Notes under the pieces: model-generated
What the model was told of the DNA's origin: nothing
Database searches by the model: none
The model's input: the letters and a program-made list of their open reading frames with translations, nothing else
Part shown: in pieces, positions 28,801 through 38,245 of the stretch
Layout: every line of letters starts with the position of its first letter
Numbering within the stretch: position 1 is the first letter of the stretch
From: Antedon mediterranea
Lineage: Eukaryota; Echinodermata; Crinoidea; Comatulida; Antedonidae
Assembly (NCBI RefSeq): GCF_964355755.1
Contig: NC_092672.1
Span: 8,620,001-8,680,000, forward strand
Reading direction: 5' to 3'
DNA: 60,000 bases
Translations under genes and position numbers: made by a program

Positions 28801-30664
28801 GTTTAATCAACGAGTCTAATACACACTGACAGATCTCACAATGCTGTGTTGTATCGACAACGACAATTAGAGTACAGAGTACGTGTTGTTTTCTACTGAA
28901 AGACTTAACCAAGTAAGTCACAAACAAGTGGTTATAAATTTTTGTTTAATTTCCAGACAGGTTTTATATAAATAAAGTAAGAAAAAAATAACAGAATTGA
29001 TGCACTTCAACTGCACTCTTGGCTAAAACTGTTGAGAGTTGGTTGATCAGTTTTTAGTAGAATTAACAGGAAACAGAAGTAATTTCTGTAGATTGTAAGC
29101 TTCGTGATGAGATTAGCAATGTGGTAATTAAATTTGAGAGCCGCAGAGGGGAGGTACTTTTGCTTCAGAAACGCGTAGTGAACCGATGACAAGTTAGAAT
29201 TTGATTAGCATGTGTGAGGGGTGGAACATTTGGGACAGAGCCGTTGACAAGTATAAAATTATAAGTGATGTTGGCATTGTTTCAACATTTGATGCTTTGG
29301 GATTGAATTGAATGTTTGATAGTCTGGGTTTCATTAGGATCACGTTCATTAATAAATTACAACATATTGCTCTTTGTGGGAGAATTGGGTATTTGTGCAT
29401 ACTGTATATGTTGTAACATATTGTACTCTGAGTATTATATGCCATAGATTTAAGATTAGAATAAAAATGGTTCCTATATTGAAAGCAGGCATCTTGAGGT
29501 AGTGAAGTGTGTTTTATTCCACATTCACTGCTTTCTTGATAAATAAATTTCTTTTTTATATTTCTACGTTTTTTTAATGAAAATATAATGATGTATTGTC
29601 CCTCTTTTTTTTTTATATGCCATTTTGATGTCACATAATAATAGTTACCCACTTTAAAAAAAATGATTTACCTGAAAAAACTGTAATTTAAAGCAAAAAA
29701 TAGTCAAATAGGCTGCCAGCAATGGGTTTTTGGTTGAAGTTGACTCTTTATTTTGTCATTTTATAGAGAAAACATTATTTTTTTTTCTATTTCTTTACGG
29801 AAGGGATTAACTTTTAAAACTACAAAATAACCTATTCAAAATCCGATTTAATTAATCTTCAATTTTCATGTTTTTGGGGGACAATACACCTTTAACATTC
29901 AATATTTGTATAAATCACTATTACGGTACTATATATTTCTATCATGCGTATTATGTTTTAATACTATCGGCAAATTTTGTCCTGAAGATGGGCTTTTAGT
30001 CTTTATTGGTTCTATTATAACAAACATTCTGAACAATTTTTTACAGCAACATACCTGAGAAGAGGTCATAATAGTACTGCATTTTGCGTGAACTTAACCA
30101 CTGGAGAACTTCTTCCTCTTCCCATGATTCAACTGGAATTTGTAAAAAGCGTTCCTTGCTATCTGTTCCACCATTTCCATTATGATTCAAATATCCATTT
30201 ATTGTTTCATTATTAGTAGTTCTTTCTTCATTTTCATTTTTAATCTGTTCTGTAACAGTATTTTCAATTGGGTCTGGTTTTTTAAAACTTGATAAATTTA
30301 CACCAGCTGATTTTTTGTCCAAGTCCTCGGTAGACTTCCGTCGTATGTTGACATTTTCAACTTTTTTTGACACTTCTTCTGGGGTTATATTATGGACTAT
30401 TGTTGGATTACTTGGGGGAGGGGGTGCAGATCGTTTCTTGGATTTTCCAACTGAATCATTGCTTGTGGTAGACGTTACACTGCTTTGTCGTGTACTTAGC
30501 TTTTCGGCTTTTTCATCTTTTGCTTTCTCTCCCTCTGTCAGCTTTGTAGCGGTTGATCGGGGAGGTGGTGCCGGGGCTGACTTTTTCTTTTCTTTTCGTT
30601 TGCGACCAAACATATTTCCATTCACATTAGTTCTTATTTCAAAATTGACATTTTTCAGTTAAAT
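1593..30664 (-). CDS. Two-SAM-domain protein with acidic linker, N-terminal ~384 residues (3' part outside window)
   Basis: I do not recognise the family. Exons 30664-30055 (coding from 30613), 28461-28411, 19643-19555, 2491-2305 and 1859-1593 join in phase; a 21-nt micro-exon at 2972-2952 would also fit. The protein starts MFGRKRKEKKKSAPAPPPRS: a basic, proline-rich, charged and probably disordered N-terminus (1-160). SAM1 (~162-230) starts WEEEEVLQWL and contains GIDGDYLMQITENDL across two introns. An acidic linker follows (~240-290, with a run of six Glu and many Asp), then ~65 residues of unknown fold. SAM2 begins NWSETDVQFWMESINL at ~360 and is cut by an intron at residue 384. SAM domains usually mediate protein-protein assembly, so a scaffold or adaptor role is plausible, but that is inference. 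Introns are ~1.6, 8.8, 17.1 and 0.4 kb. The rest of SAM2 and the stop lie left of position 1. Confidence 0.85.
2305..2491 (-). CDS. Two-SAM gene: acidic linker exon
   Basis: This exon has 62 codons plus one base, with an uninterrupted acidic stretch: six Glu in a row, then DTNDDESMSDLDTGDD. It ends IKFIMTPSSPPH. Acceptor is tttctag; donor is gtatgt. Acidic stretches of this kind are usually disordered and often carry casein-kinase-2 sites (here ESMSDLD). Confidence 0.83.
2702..2812. mobile_element. MITE family A, copy 2, left end lost
   Basis: Contains CCCATATGGATATGATGATG, TATCACTACCATATTT and the right end AAGTTTGATAGTG. It lies in the intron of the two-SAM gene between the candidate micro-exon and the acidic exon. 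Confidence 0.65.
2952..2972 (-). CDS. Candidate 21-nt micro-exon of two-SAM gene
   Basis: On the minus strand, a pyrimidine-rich acceptor ending gaatag is followed by ACC ATG ACT GAT TTA AAG GAG and a gtttgt donor. The exon is exactly seven codons, phase 0 at both ends, and sits between two exons that are also phase 0. It could be an optional micro-exon (TMTDLKE). Alternatively, since its ATG has A at -3, it could be the first exon of a short isoform that starts before the acidic linker. No transcript evidence is available. Confidence 0.4.
3700..3920. repeat. Degenerate tandem repeat around AAAGGTCTACAT
   Basis: The phrase AAAGGTCTACAT, AAATGTCTACAT or AAATGTCTAGAT recurs about five times with CAAGCCC or TAGCCCAAA between, at a spacing of roughly 40-70 bases. 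It is too diverged for a firm unit. Confidence 0.4.
4007..5550. mobile_element. 1.5-kb non-coding element, TA-flanked, ends GGTGATCATTT
   Basis: The left end is TA-GGTGATCATTT and the right end is AAATGATCACC-TA, an 11-bp inverted repeat with TA at both borders. The interior contains two diverged direct copies of a ~370-bp unit (about 4225-4540 and 4600-4890; shared blocks include ACTGGCCATATGATAACATC / AGTGGCCATTTGATGACGTC and GGTCACCT..ATTCTGA.GAG.TATA). There is no transposase frame. A TA target site suggests the Tc1/mariner supergroup, but this is inference. Confidence 0.55.
5521..5552. repeat. Perfect-arm hairpin at right end of the 1.5-kb element
   Basis: TAGGTGATCATTT and AAATGATCACCTA flank a six-base loop. 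The terminal sequence is therefore present in both orientations at this end. Confidence 0.7.
7245..7750. repeat. T-rich minisatellite, unit about TTTTTTCATGCTTCTTTTATG
   Basis: About 25 imperfect copies of a 17-24 base unit made only of T, C, A and G in CATGCTT. Strand asymmetry is extreme: almost no A apart from ATG/TAT. All three plus-strand frames stay open and read as Phe/Leu/Cys repeats, which are not genes. Confidence 0.9.
8268..8445. mobile_element. MITE family B, copy 2, right part
   Basis: Shares the family's TTTTTGGTTGAATTTAAC and CTACAAAATGGCCTATTCAA blocks and the ending TTAATTTTTCATGTTT. The left part is lost. Confidence 0.65.
10620..11080. repeat. Minisatellite with TTGATTGGAGAGGT-like units
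   Basis: Words such as GATTGGAGAGGTCTTTGAT, GGAGGTATCTTTGATTAGAGG and TTGGATGATTCTTTAATTGG recur through 460 bases with variable order and spacing. This is a degenerate tandem array. Confidence 0.7.
11813..11909. mobile_element. 97-bp foldback element, ends CGGTACACCA
   Basis: The two halves are inverted repeats across nearly the full length: CGGTACACCA..TAT..AATTCTGAAAAGAA..GAGTTTCTC against its complement, with AAG at the centre. A single-arm relative is at 49584-49640. Confidence 0.75.
12293..12570. repeat. Two spaced direct repeats of ~65 bp
   Basis: GATTCCAGCATGTGATTC through ATGGGGTTTAGCCATGTATT occurs at 12293-12363 and again at 12506-12570, ~213 bases apart, ~90% identical. It could be a small LTR-like or duplicated unit; no coding content lies between. 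Confidence 0.6.
14588..14613 (+). other. G-rich tract
   Basis: Runs of 9, 4 and 4 G are separated by short spacers, preceded by GGG. This fits the pattern that can form a G-quadruplex. It is isolated in AT-rich intron. Confidence 0.5.
19555..19643 (-). CDS. Two-SAM gene: exon 89 nt, SAM1 end
   Basis: This exon encodes DLEVDEVDTRQQFMRERDRL followed by IRSRLKTTD, the C-terminal helix of SAM1 with its many Arg residues. Phase is 1 in and 0 out. Acceptor is attttag; donor is gtaagt. It is an isolated exon in ~17 kb of repeat-rich intron, but coding phase and SAM fit on both sides support it. Confidence 0.8.
21890..22200. other. Unique, GC-richer intronic stretch
   Basis: About 300 bases stand out from the AT-rich surroundings by higher complexity and CpG content (ACCGGCGGATTC, CACTCCGGTGGAAG, GGGATACGTGGC). 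There is no open frame of useful length and no repeat copy in the window. It could be a conserved intronic enhancer or an unrecognised exon of another transcript. Confidence 0.25.
25321..25504. mobile_element. MITE family A, copy 3, with internal expansion
   Basis: The left end AAGCTTTGTCTACACTATC is intact. In the interior the unit CACTACCATATTTGGGCATAT is tandemly repeated about four times. The right end is degraded (GTTTGAAACAGAGCG). Confidence 0.75.
25705..25860 (+). mobile_element. tRNA-derived SINE fragment
   Basis: TAGCCTAGGGTGTAGGCAGTG..CCCCGGTTCAAGTC resembles the A and B boxes of a tRNA promoter at the proper spacing; GGTTCAAGTC is the B box. The rest does not fold as a tRNA. Confidence 0.4.
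26002..26856. mobile_element. piggyBac-type non-autonomous element, 855 bp
   Basis: The ends are CCCTTTCACTGCG and CGCAGTGAAAGGG, perfect 13-bp inverted repeats, each bordered by TTAA (25998-26001 and 26857-26860). TTAA duplication and ends beginning CCC are hallmarks of piggyBac transposons. There is no transposase frame. The left part has two copies of a palindromic unit, GCGTATACCCGGTA.TACCGG (26011-26082), and the words CCCTCTATA recur. Confidence 0.85.
28145..28240 (-). mobile_element. tRNA-derived SINE head
   Basis: The minus strand reads TGGAGCTGTGGCTTGGTGGTTATG, an A-box region, and GGGTTCAAGTCCTG, a B box. A poly-T terminator-like run follows. It does not form a proper acceptor stem, so it is a SINE head rather than a working tRNA gene. 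Confidence 0.5.
28411..28461 (-). CDS. Two-SAM gene: exon 51 nt, SAM1 centre
   Basis: This exon encodes CGIDGDYLMQITENDL, the helix 3-4 region of a SAM domain, where the GIDG motif is typical. It joins by phase 1 to both neighbours. Acceptor is cctacag; donor is gtaagt. The reading frame runs open upstream into the intron to an ATG at 28579, which I read as chance. Confidence 0.85.
28462..30054. other. Intron of the two-SAM gene (~1.6 kb)
   Basis: Contains MITE family B copy 3 (29594-29887). A 152-residue minus-strand frame (29194-29652) runs into that MITE and has no recognisable domain. Confidence 0.5.
29594..29887. mobile_element. MITE family B, copy 3, both ends present
   Basis: Left end TATTGTCCCTC and right end GGGGGACAATA are inverted repeats that include TA at both borders, so a TA duplication is possible. 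The body matches copies 1 and 2. It lies in the first long intron of the two-SAM gene, downstream of its first coding exon. Confidence 0.75.
30055..30664 (-). CDS. Two-SAM gene: first coding exon
   Basis: The acceptor is a run of T ending aaattccag at 30665, so at least one untranslated exon should lie to the right. The first in-frame ATG is 30611-30613, with A at -3; an in-frame TAA in the leader excludes an upstream in-frame ATG. The coding part is 559 nt (186 codons plus one base). It encodes two poly-proline motifs (SAPAPPPRS and SAPPPPS), Lys/Glu-rich stretches, and the start of SAM1 up to YYYDLFS. Donor is gtatgt. Three upstream ATGs lie in the 51-nt leader. Confidence 0.85.
30634..30651 (-). 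promoter_or_regulatory. Upstream ORF in leader of two-SAM gene
   Basis: A five-codon reading frame (ATG TCA ATT TTG AAA TAA) lies in the leader 20 bases before the main ATG. A second upstream ATG at 30625-30627 is followed at once by TGA. A third at 30619-30621 is out of frame and overlaps the main frame. Such arrangements commonly lower translation of the main frame; that effect here is inference. Confidence 0.45.
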
Positions 30665-31673
30665 CTGGAATTTAAAAAAAAAAAAATATTATATAATATA
30701 TATTGCAAATATTATTTTTGGTTACCAATGAATAACCAGAAGCGAGGTCTAATTCTGAACATTGTTTCATTTAATTTGACCAGCATTTAATACAATAACT
30801 GTTAACAATTTTTAACAATAACAACTACAATATTACACAAAATACATCAGTTTAACAAAAAATTACACTTTGAATTTTCAGATACCTACAGGCAAATTGC
30901 AACAAAACGTGTAATATATTAAAATGCATAGTTTTTGGTGAATATTAATACAGATTCAAGTAAAAAGAATTACAATACTAAATTCAAAGTTATTTATTAT
31001 AAAAAATTACGAAATTTATCTAAATAAAAATAACAAATCCATATATTCCTGCAATCAACACGTACTGTACTTGCTGTAATATTAAATTAAAGGATAAAGA
31101 TAAAAAATATATTGGCACTGAAATAAATAGAAATTAATCATATTTTTCTCAATGCCATACATTTATTTCAAATCAAATTTCCTTTCTCACAATGATTGAT
31201 ACTCTATGTTTATAATGAATCATGTACTGTAGCATTGTTTAAAAAAACATGATCTAAATGAACACTGCCCTTATTTTCCAATTTGCACAAGATTATTTAA
31301 TAAGGAAATAGTTAAAATAATGCAAAAATTAGGGGAAAAACCAAAAGAACAATGCTCATTTTTATGGCTACCCTTATACGTATAAAAAGAACAATGACAA
31401 TAAAAATATGACAATGACAGGAAAATACATCAAATAAGACAAATTACTTACACCAAGCAAACTATAGGGTAATGTTTTGTTACAAATAAAGTAAACCACA
31501 ATACAGATTATGAAATAATAAGTACTCTAAAGTGGATATAACATTTCATAAAGAAAAATAACCGTTTCACATTGACTAGCAAAAGTTGACACACACTGTG
31601 TGGATGCAATATAATTATGTAAACTCTAAAATCAAAGAATCATAATAATAATCATAATCATAGAGTGTGGACG

Positions 31674-31694
31674 CACTGTGTGTGTGTGTGTGTA
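31674..31694. repeat. GT microsatellite
   Basis: An uninterrupted run of about ten GT/TG dinucleotides. Confidence 0.9.
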
Positions 31695-33394
31695 AACTCT
31701 GAAGTTTTGCTACTGTAGGCGATGTATGTAAACAGGGTTATATACTGTAGTAAATGAAGATATTGTAATTTAATAACACTTTATTTAATTTATTTGTATC
31801 AGTATTTATATTACTGTTAATGCAATGGGTACTTTAGTTTAATTTTTTTTTACCACAGCAGTTAAATTTTGCTTACTGTATACGCTGTTCTTGCTAAGCA
31901 TCTTTCATTCAAAGTACATTGTATGTTAAGTATTTGATGCAGGTTGAATTCAATGAAACGAAACAAAACAAAAAAAAAGGTTTGAATATAAGCAAAACTT
32001 TGTGCATTTAAGTTCTTTAAATTAAATTGATTAAAATTAATTTCTTTTAATTGAATATACTGTACTTTTCATTTTTCAATGTAGCATCAATACACAACAG
32101 TACTTTAATTTCATTTCTATAGTAAAGAGCGAGTAGATTTTATATTTTTTTGTATGTACATCTTAAGATAAATATCAAAGGGAAATCCATCTGTATTCTA
32201 CAGACATGCTTTTAAATGTCCAAGAGACATTGATACAAATCAAACTTATTCGCATACTCAAGTATTCATGTTCAACTACACTAGGGAAAAGAATCTACTC
32301 TATTTGAGACCAATTACATCAAGATAATAAATTGTTTATGAAAATAATTCAAAACTGATACAAGTGTATTAGTTTAAAATCAGATATTAAACCCAAGTGT
32401 AACAAAACTTGTCCCTTGGTGAAACTGGTTTTAATAGCAGACAGGGAACAATTTGTATTCTGTCCAGTACAATATCACCTATAGTTTAAATAACATGTAT
32501 ACTTGTAGGTACTCCATTACAAGATAATGGCTCTAAATTGGTGGATACATTTACAATAAATCCTGGACCTTCAAATTAAAATAAAAAAAGTGTGCATTTA
32601 AATTCTTTACTCTAAAATAAATTTATTAAAACTAATTTCTTTCAAATAAATACTTTTCATTTTTCAATGTACTTTACCAATACTAATGTACTAAAATATC
32701 TAAATTAGACGAACTTACGCTTATTAAAGTTGAACTCAGTATTTAAATTTCTATCATTATTGTAACATTTTTGGTATTTCTTTGTTTGCCAAAATGAAGG
32801 AATTTTGTATTTTCCGTTGATTCTCAATCTAGATTTTGTTATAATTATAACGAAAATAATTAAAGAAAAATCAAATCAAATTCCTTTAGTAGCAAAACAC
32901 TGAAAATAAATAAATAAATACAATATTATTATTAAGTATATGTATAGTCTACAAAGCTATGGAAAGAATTTTGGTTTAATTACCAAATCCAATCAACAGA
33001 TTTTAAGAATTTACATTTATACTTTCGGATAAGAAAAAAGAAATTTCCGGGATGTTAGTAAACCTATGGGACAGGTATGACAAGGTGAAATTAAGAATAC
33101 TGTAGGTAATAAAATTGAAAGTTGCCGACTGTAATTGAGTAAACATTGTAAACAAAATACAGTTAATTAATAAGATTATTGAGATTTAAACCAAAATTGT
33201 ACAGTGTGTGGATATTCATTGGAAAATTAAATTTAAATTCTTTATTAGTATTTTTAGGCCTTAAAATCCAATCCCCACTAGAAGAATTGGGGAGATGAAT
33301 CTTGGGATGATACGGAAGAAGTCTGAATTTATAGCTTAGACAGAATTCCATTAAAAAACTGTGTTATAAAAGTAATTAGAAGCACTGTATATAA

Positions 33395-33705
33395 TAATAA
33401 AATCATCCTGGATTTATATAGTGCCTATTGTTGTTAATTAAAAACATTAACAACTTATTTATTATTTTTTCATTATTACCCCAGTCATTTTTTTTTTATC
33501 AAACACATACTCCCATAATGCAGCTAGTAATCAGCGCAAAGTTGTGTCTTGATCTAACCGGGTTCCCATTTATACACCTGGGTGGAGAGAGGCAAACGTA
33601 AGTAAAGTATCTTGTCTAAGGATACAAGCAATGCGGCGAGAGTTGGATTCGAACCTCGATCTCACGATCAGTAGTCGTACAAGCTTTAGAAGCTCATAAC
33701 CCCAA
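33395..33705 (-). mobile_element. tRNA-derived SINE, minus strand
   Basis: Reading the minus strand gives GATCGTGAGATCGAGGTTCGAA (B box), then TGTATCCTTAGACAAGATAC, CTCTCTCCACCCAGGTG, GACACAACTTTGCGCTGATT, GGGAGTATGTG and GGGGTAATAATG. The same order occurs in the plus-strand copy at 51925-52235. Confidence 0.75.
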
Positions 33706-35084
33706 GAAGATTCATTTGTCTTTTATCTACACAACACACTCAAATATGGTAGGTGTATACATGGGAAATAAACTAGCCTAGCAAAAAGGAAATGAAAGTA
33801 TCCACTTCCAGACTTTTTAAGAACTTTTTTTTATTTCGACTTATACTTATAAGTTATAGCATTTAAAAAACTTAATAGGGATTACAGCCATGTCAGTTTG
33901 ATTGAGTACTACTGTAGAGTTTAATTCAGCATAGCAAGAAACAACATGACTACAGTACATAAAGAAACCAGACTAAAAAAAAACAAGAAAAAGCGTTGGA
34001 GAGGATGGATCTGGGTTATCTTGCATGAGTCATGAGCAAAATAGAGGGTTGCCTTAATTGAAAGGTTACTGTCAGTAATTAATTAAAAGACGTTCATTTA
34101 ATGAATGACTAACTCATTACAGTATGGTGTCCCATTTTCAATGTACAGATTAGAAACAATTAATACAAGAAAAGTTAAAATGTGATAAAACAAATATTAA
34201 AAGAATACAGCAAAATGAATTATGTTGTCTTCAACAAATACTTTTTAAAACTTATTCTTTAATTATTAAATTACTTTAATAAAAAAAACAAGTAAGTTGC
34301 AATTTTTCGGGTTAAAGTAAATTTCGAGAATTAACTTTAATAATTTATCATATAAACTTATTATATTTTACAATTAAAATGATTGTTCAATTTTTAAAGA
34401 TTATATTGAATGAGTACAATGCAAACATCTATGCTAAAACCCAATTCTCATTCAAAATTGTAATTTTGGTAATTAACTTGTACAATATAATTAAGCAATA
34501 CCAAATGTTCAAAACAGAGTAAGCATTTCATAATGCATGCACACAGGTACTATAAAAATTAATTAACAATATCAAACTAACCTACCTTTGTATAGAATCC
34601 CTAAATAGTAAAATGATGAATAACAAACAGCAGAGAAGAGATAGTCAATTGAGTATACCGATGCATTTACGTAGCCCACGGTACGTATGCAATGACAGTG
34701 CCTGATCTATGATAGGCCCCAGCTTGTCAGAAGACCCTGTAAAACTTGCTATGTCTGACAAGTTATATTGATAACACAGGACTGAAATTGAAAATCTAAA
34801 GTTAGTCATTTCCTTAGTAACTGCCATGTATAATACTGTAGTATTCCATATTTTTTAAAGGTTGATTTGCATATCCAGGTGATGTCATTTGTATACAGAT
34901 GTTATAACAATTCAATACAGATGTTAGATTGTAATAATCTAATCATTCAAATTAAACTGTTAATTCTAAAAGTTGTTGTTAATTTTATTGTTAATAAACA
35001 ATATTTAAAAATAAGTATAAATTCTAAAGTAGTTTGTGTCCTATTTTTCTTTTATTTTAAAATCTTTGACCCAATGGGTTGTTA

Positions 35085-35205
35085 ATAATATTAATAATAA
35101 TAATATTAGATTTATAGAGCGCACATCCACAAAGTGCTCAAGGCGTTGGTGCGGCACCATTATGAAAATTTCGGACCCAGAAATGTGACTAAAGTTTGCA
35201 TAATC
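35085..35205. repeat. Short interspersed repeat fragment with AATAATAATA and GAGCGC
   Basis: TTAATAATATTAATAATAAT runs into TTTATAGAGCGCACATCCACAAAGTGCTCAAGGCG. The word TTTATA.AGCGC also starts the repeat at 53763, so a shared 3'-tail module is likely. Confidence 0.4.
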
Positions 35206-35796
35206 CTATGCCCATGTACTTTACTAGAGCGACTGCTCCAACAAAAGCAACATTTTGTTACTGTATAGTTAACAATTTATATTATTATGTACAATTATTC
35301 TAAAACTCAGATCCTGTGTTCAACGATTTATAATTTTTTTTCAAGCGGTCAAGACAGCCAATAAAAATAAATAAAACTTCAAACTTGTACCCGGTGTAAT
35401 ACAGGAGTTGTATACAGTGTGTTGTCACCATACACCGGACATAAACCCACCCATAATGAACTTCAAATCTATTTTGGGATTACTGTTGGCATAAACCGGT
35501 ACAAATTTTAATGGGGCTACGGTAGTCTATGGTACGCTATATCTATAGAATGTTTTAACTAACTAATCGCCTGAATCATGGTCAATTTAACTTTAACCTA
35601 CAGCCTCTAATTTATACTAGCATGACAGCAATAAACTTAATTTGGCTAATTATATATAGTGATGATCAAATGATAACAATCTCTGTTACTTTACATGTTT
35701 CCTAAACTTGATACAGTGATATATCCAATTTGATTAAGCTATGCTATGATACTTTCTAAATAACAGATTGAGGGGGCACTTTACAGTTACAGTATA

Positions 35797-36562
35797 CAGA
35801 GCCATATATATAAAGAGTTACGACATTGGATTATAGTCGCGTGATATGCAGATTAATTTGTGTCAAACTTGTGTCCGTTAATTCATGTAAAGTATACTGT
35901 AGAAGCAAGAAAATACTTTAAACTTTTCCTTATATTTAAAAAAATGTAATTTTGCACATTTTACGGTGAAATATTGATGTGCACAGCGTACAGAAGTACT
36001 TGCGGCAAAGAATATTGCGTGCGCGTGCGCTAGTACATTATAAAGTTTGATTGATTGATTTTGGAACGAAACATCCTATAACTACGTCATATTAATAACA
36101 ATTATGTAATATTTTCAATTCATAATGCATGCTTTGATGACTAAATAAAATAATAAAGTGTCGTGGATATATTATTTTTATATTATTACAAATGAAATGA
36201 TGAACGAGTCTCGGAAAGTTTGTATCAAAAACACACGGAGAGCATATTATACTGTATAAAAAGAGGGGTGAATTTGTATTGGTTCATGCTCTGATGTATC
36301 CTAACTTGCATGTAGGCCCTAGCATTTATTCTTTTGTTATTATAGACACAATATATATGTTACAAAATTAATACCATTAATAAAATTAATTACTAAAATA
36401 AAAACAGAATATAAGCGTTATTTCATAGACAAAAAAATCTAAAAATAATGCATGAACTACAGGAAAATGCTACACAAAATAGACGCGCGCCCTCAGCGTG
36501 TGAATTCTTTGACACAAACATGGCTTCTAATCTTCAATGTCGTAACTCTTTATATGGCTCTG
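35797..36562. mobile_element. hAT-type MITE, 766 bp
   Basis: It is flanked on both sides by the 8-bp repeat ACAGTATA (35789-35796 and 36563-36570). The ends are CAGAGCCATATA..AAAGAG, TTACGACATTG and their inverse, ~35 bp with few differences. An 8-bp target duplication with termini of the form CAGNG is diagnostic of hAT transposons. There is no transposase frame. The interior has CpG-rich words such as GCGTGCGCGTGCGC. Confidence 0.88.
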
Positions 36563-36859
36563 ACAGTATAGTCTAGTCATACATAAAGTTTATTTAATAT
36601 AATAATATAATATATAATATTTTGATGAATCAGGTCAGTAGTAAACAATGCATCATTAAATTAAAATCTATAATGAAGGATGCTTTGAATAGTTACAAAC
36701 AATACAATTTTAAGTACTGTGTATAAACATTAATGAAATCAAGTATCAAACAAAATTGTTCAAATATTCAAATTGAAACAAAACATAAAAAATATTGATT
36801 TTAAAATGGTACAACAAAACTCTTTAAAAACAGTAAATGCATGGAATTAAGAACACTCT

Positions 36860-37760
36860 TAACACTTTTAGTTATTTATGCGGTAGATTCTGAGGATGAG
36901 AAAGAAATAAATACACAGTGTAGAATAGGCCTGCTGGCCTACCTTATCATAGAATAGTTAGCTAGGCCTAGGCTATAGTAGTAAATAGCCTAATAGGCTG
37001 GCCTAGTAGAGGCCAACCTGGCCTTTTTAGATAAACATTATTAATTACATTAGGGGCCTAAAATAAATTAAGCATAACCTAGACATATAGGCCGGCAGGG
37101 GGAAATTTCATTTTAAAATTTTGTTTAGCAATCAAACTGATTTTTTAGTCGAGAAACATAGTTTTGTATTGTATTTTATGCTAGCTAGCCTAGGCCTAGG
37201 GCCCTAGGCAATCTGGCAGGCCTACACAATTTTAGAAATTTGTAGCAAAAAGGTTGTTTTGTATAGCTTTTTGCTATGCTACACTGGCGAAATCTGTAGT
37301 CTTCTTCTATAATCATCGTTCAACTATTATAGGTGAACCATAGAATAGATAGTTGGATAGGTAGGCTAGTGCAAGCACTGTAGTAAATAGTAGAGGCTAG
37401 CTTAGGCCTTAGGCCTGCTGTCCCTATTTGACAGACACTTGTTGATGATTCAGTCCACGCGTCAGGCAGTCGTCATCAGCTGTCAGATGCAAGTCTTGCT
37501 CCTCCCTCACTACCTTGCCTCCTCTTTTTCAGGCTATCGTTATATTCTTCCCAAAAGGCAGATAATTTTTTAATTGATACATATATGAGTAATAAATAAT
37601 ACTTATTTTGTTCGCTAAATTAATATTGATCAAAATTACTAAATAGCAACAACTTACAGCATTAATTTATGACAACAATGCATTGTTTTCACAGGTGGTG
37701 TGAATCACAATTTGTTTTGTTTATATACTCGAGCGTGTACGTACATCGAGCGGAACTGAA
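36860..37760. promoter_or_regulatory. Candidate promoter region of the two-SAM gene
   Basis: This is the only CpG-richer, higher-complexity stretch upstream of the two-SAM gene (for example CCACGCGTCAGGCAGTCGTC at 37450 and CTCGAGCGTGTACGTACATC at 37728). To its left is a 500-bp area crowded with CCTAGG and AGGCCT words. It could hold the untranslated first exon. There is no TATA box or firm donor site, so this is a weak proposal. Confidence 0.2.
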
Positions 37761-37984
37761 CTCGAGCGGAAAAATATATAAATGGAACGCCGAATATGCA
37801 TTAATCATGGATAAAGTCTTGCAATAGCCATGCTAATCATTAAACGAACACATTCATAGGTTTAGTCTTTTTATAACTTTTTAAATTGAACATTAATCTT
37901 ACAAATGGCTATATGTAATATAATGTACATAGGCCTAGTAATGAAATAAGGAATAAATAATTTTTTAATAATTTTTTCTACCAA

Positions 37985-38245
37985 CCTCCCCCTGAAAAAT
38001 ATTTTTTATTTCAAATTTGATTTTGAATGTGTCATTTTATTGTCACATAATTAGAATTAAAACTAATTATAACATAATAGTTATTCACATTAATTAACCA
38101 AACAATTATTTACCTAAATAAAATGTAATTTCAAGCAAAAAATACTTATAAATTGTTATAATTAAACGTTTCTTTTATCTTTTTATATGTGAATAAATAT
38201 TATTTTTTTGTTACAGAAGTGAATAACTTTTGTATTTGAAGTAAA
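37985..38245. mobile_element. MITE family B, copy 4, diverged
   Basis: Starts CTCCCCCTGAAAAATATTTT, followed by GTGTCATTTTATTGTCACATA and AAATGTAATTTCAAGCAAAA, in the same order as in copy 1. Confidence 0.6.

Noticed and set aside
29194-29652. 152-codon minus-strand frame
   Set aside because: It begins inside MITE family B copy 3, has low-complexity Lys and Ile composition and no domain or splice support; probably chance.
30611-30625. GTG at 30625 as the start of the two-SAM protein
   Set aside because: Animal nuclear genes rarely start at GTG, and an in-frame ATG with A at -3 lies four codons downstream.
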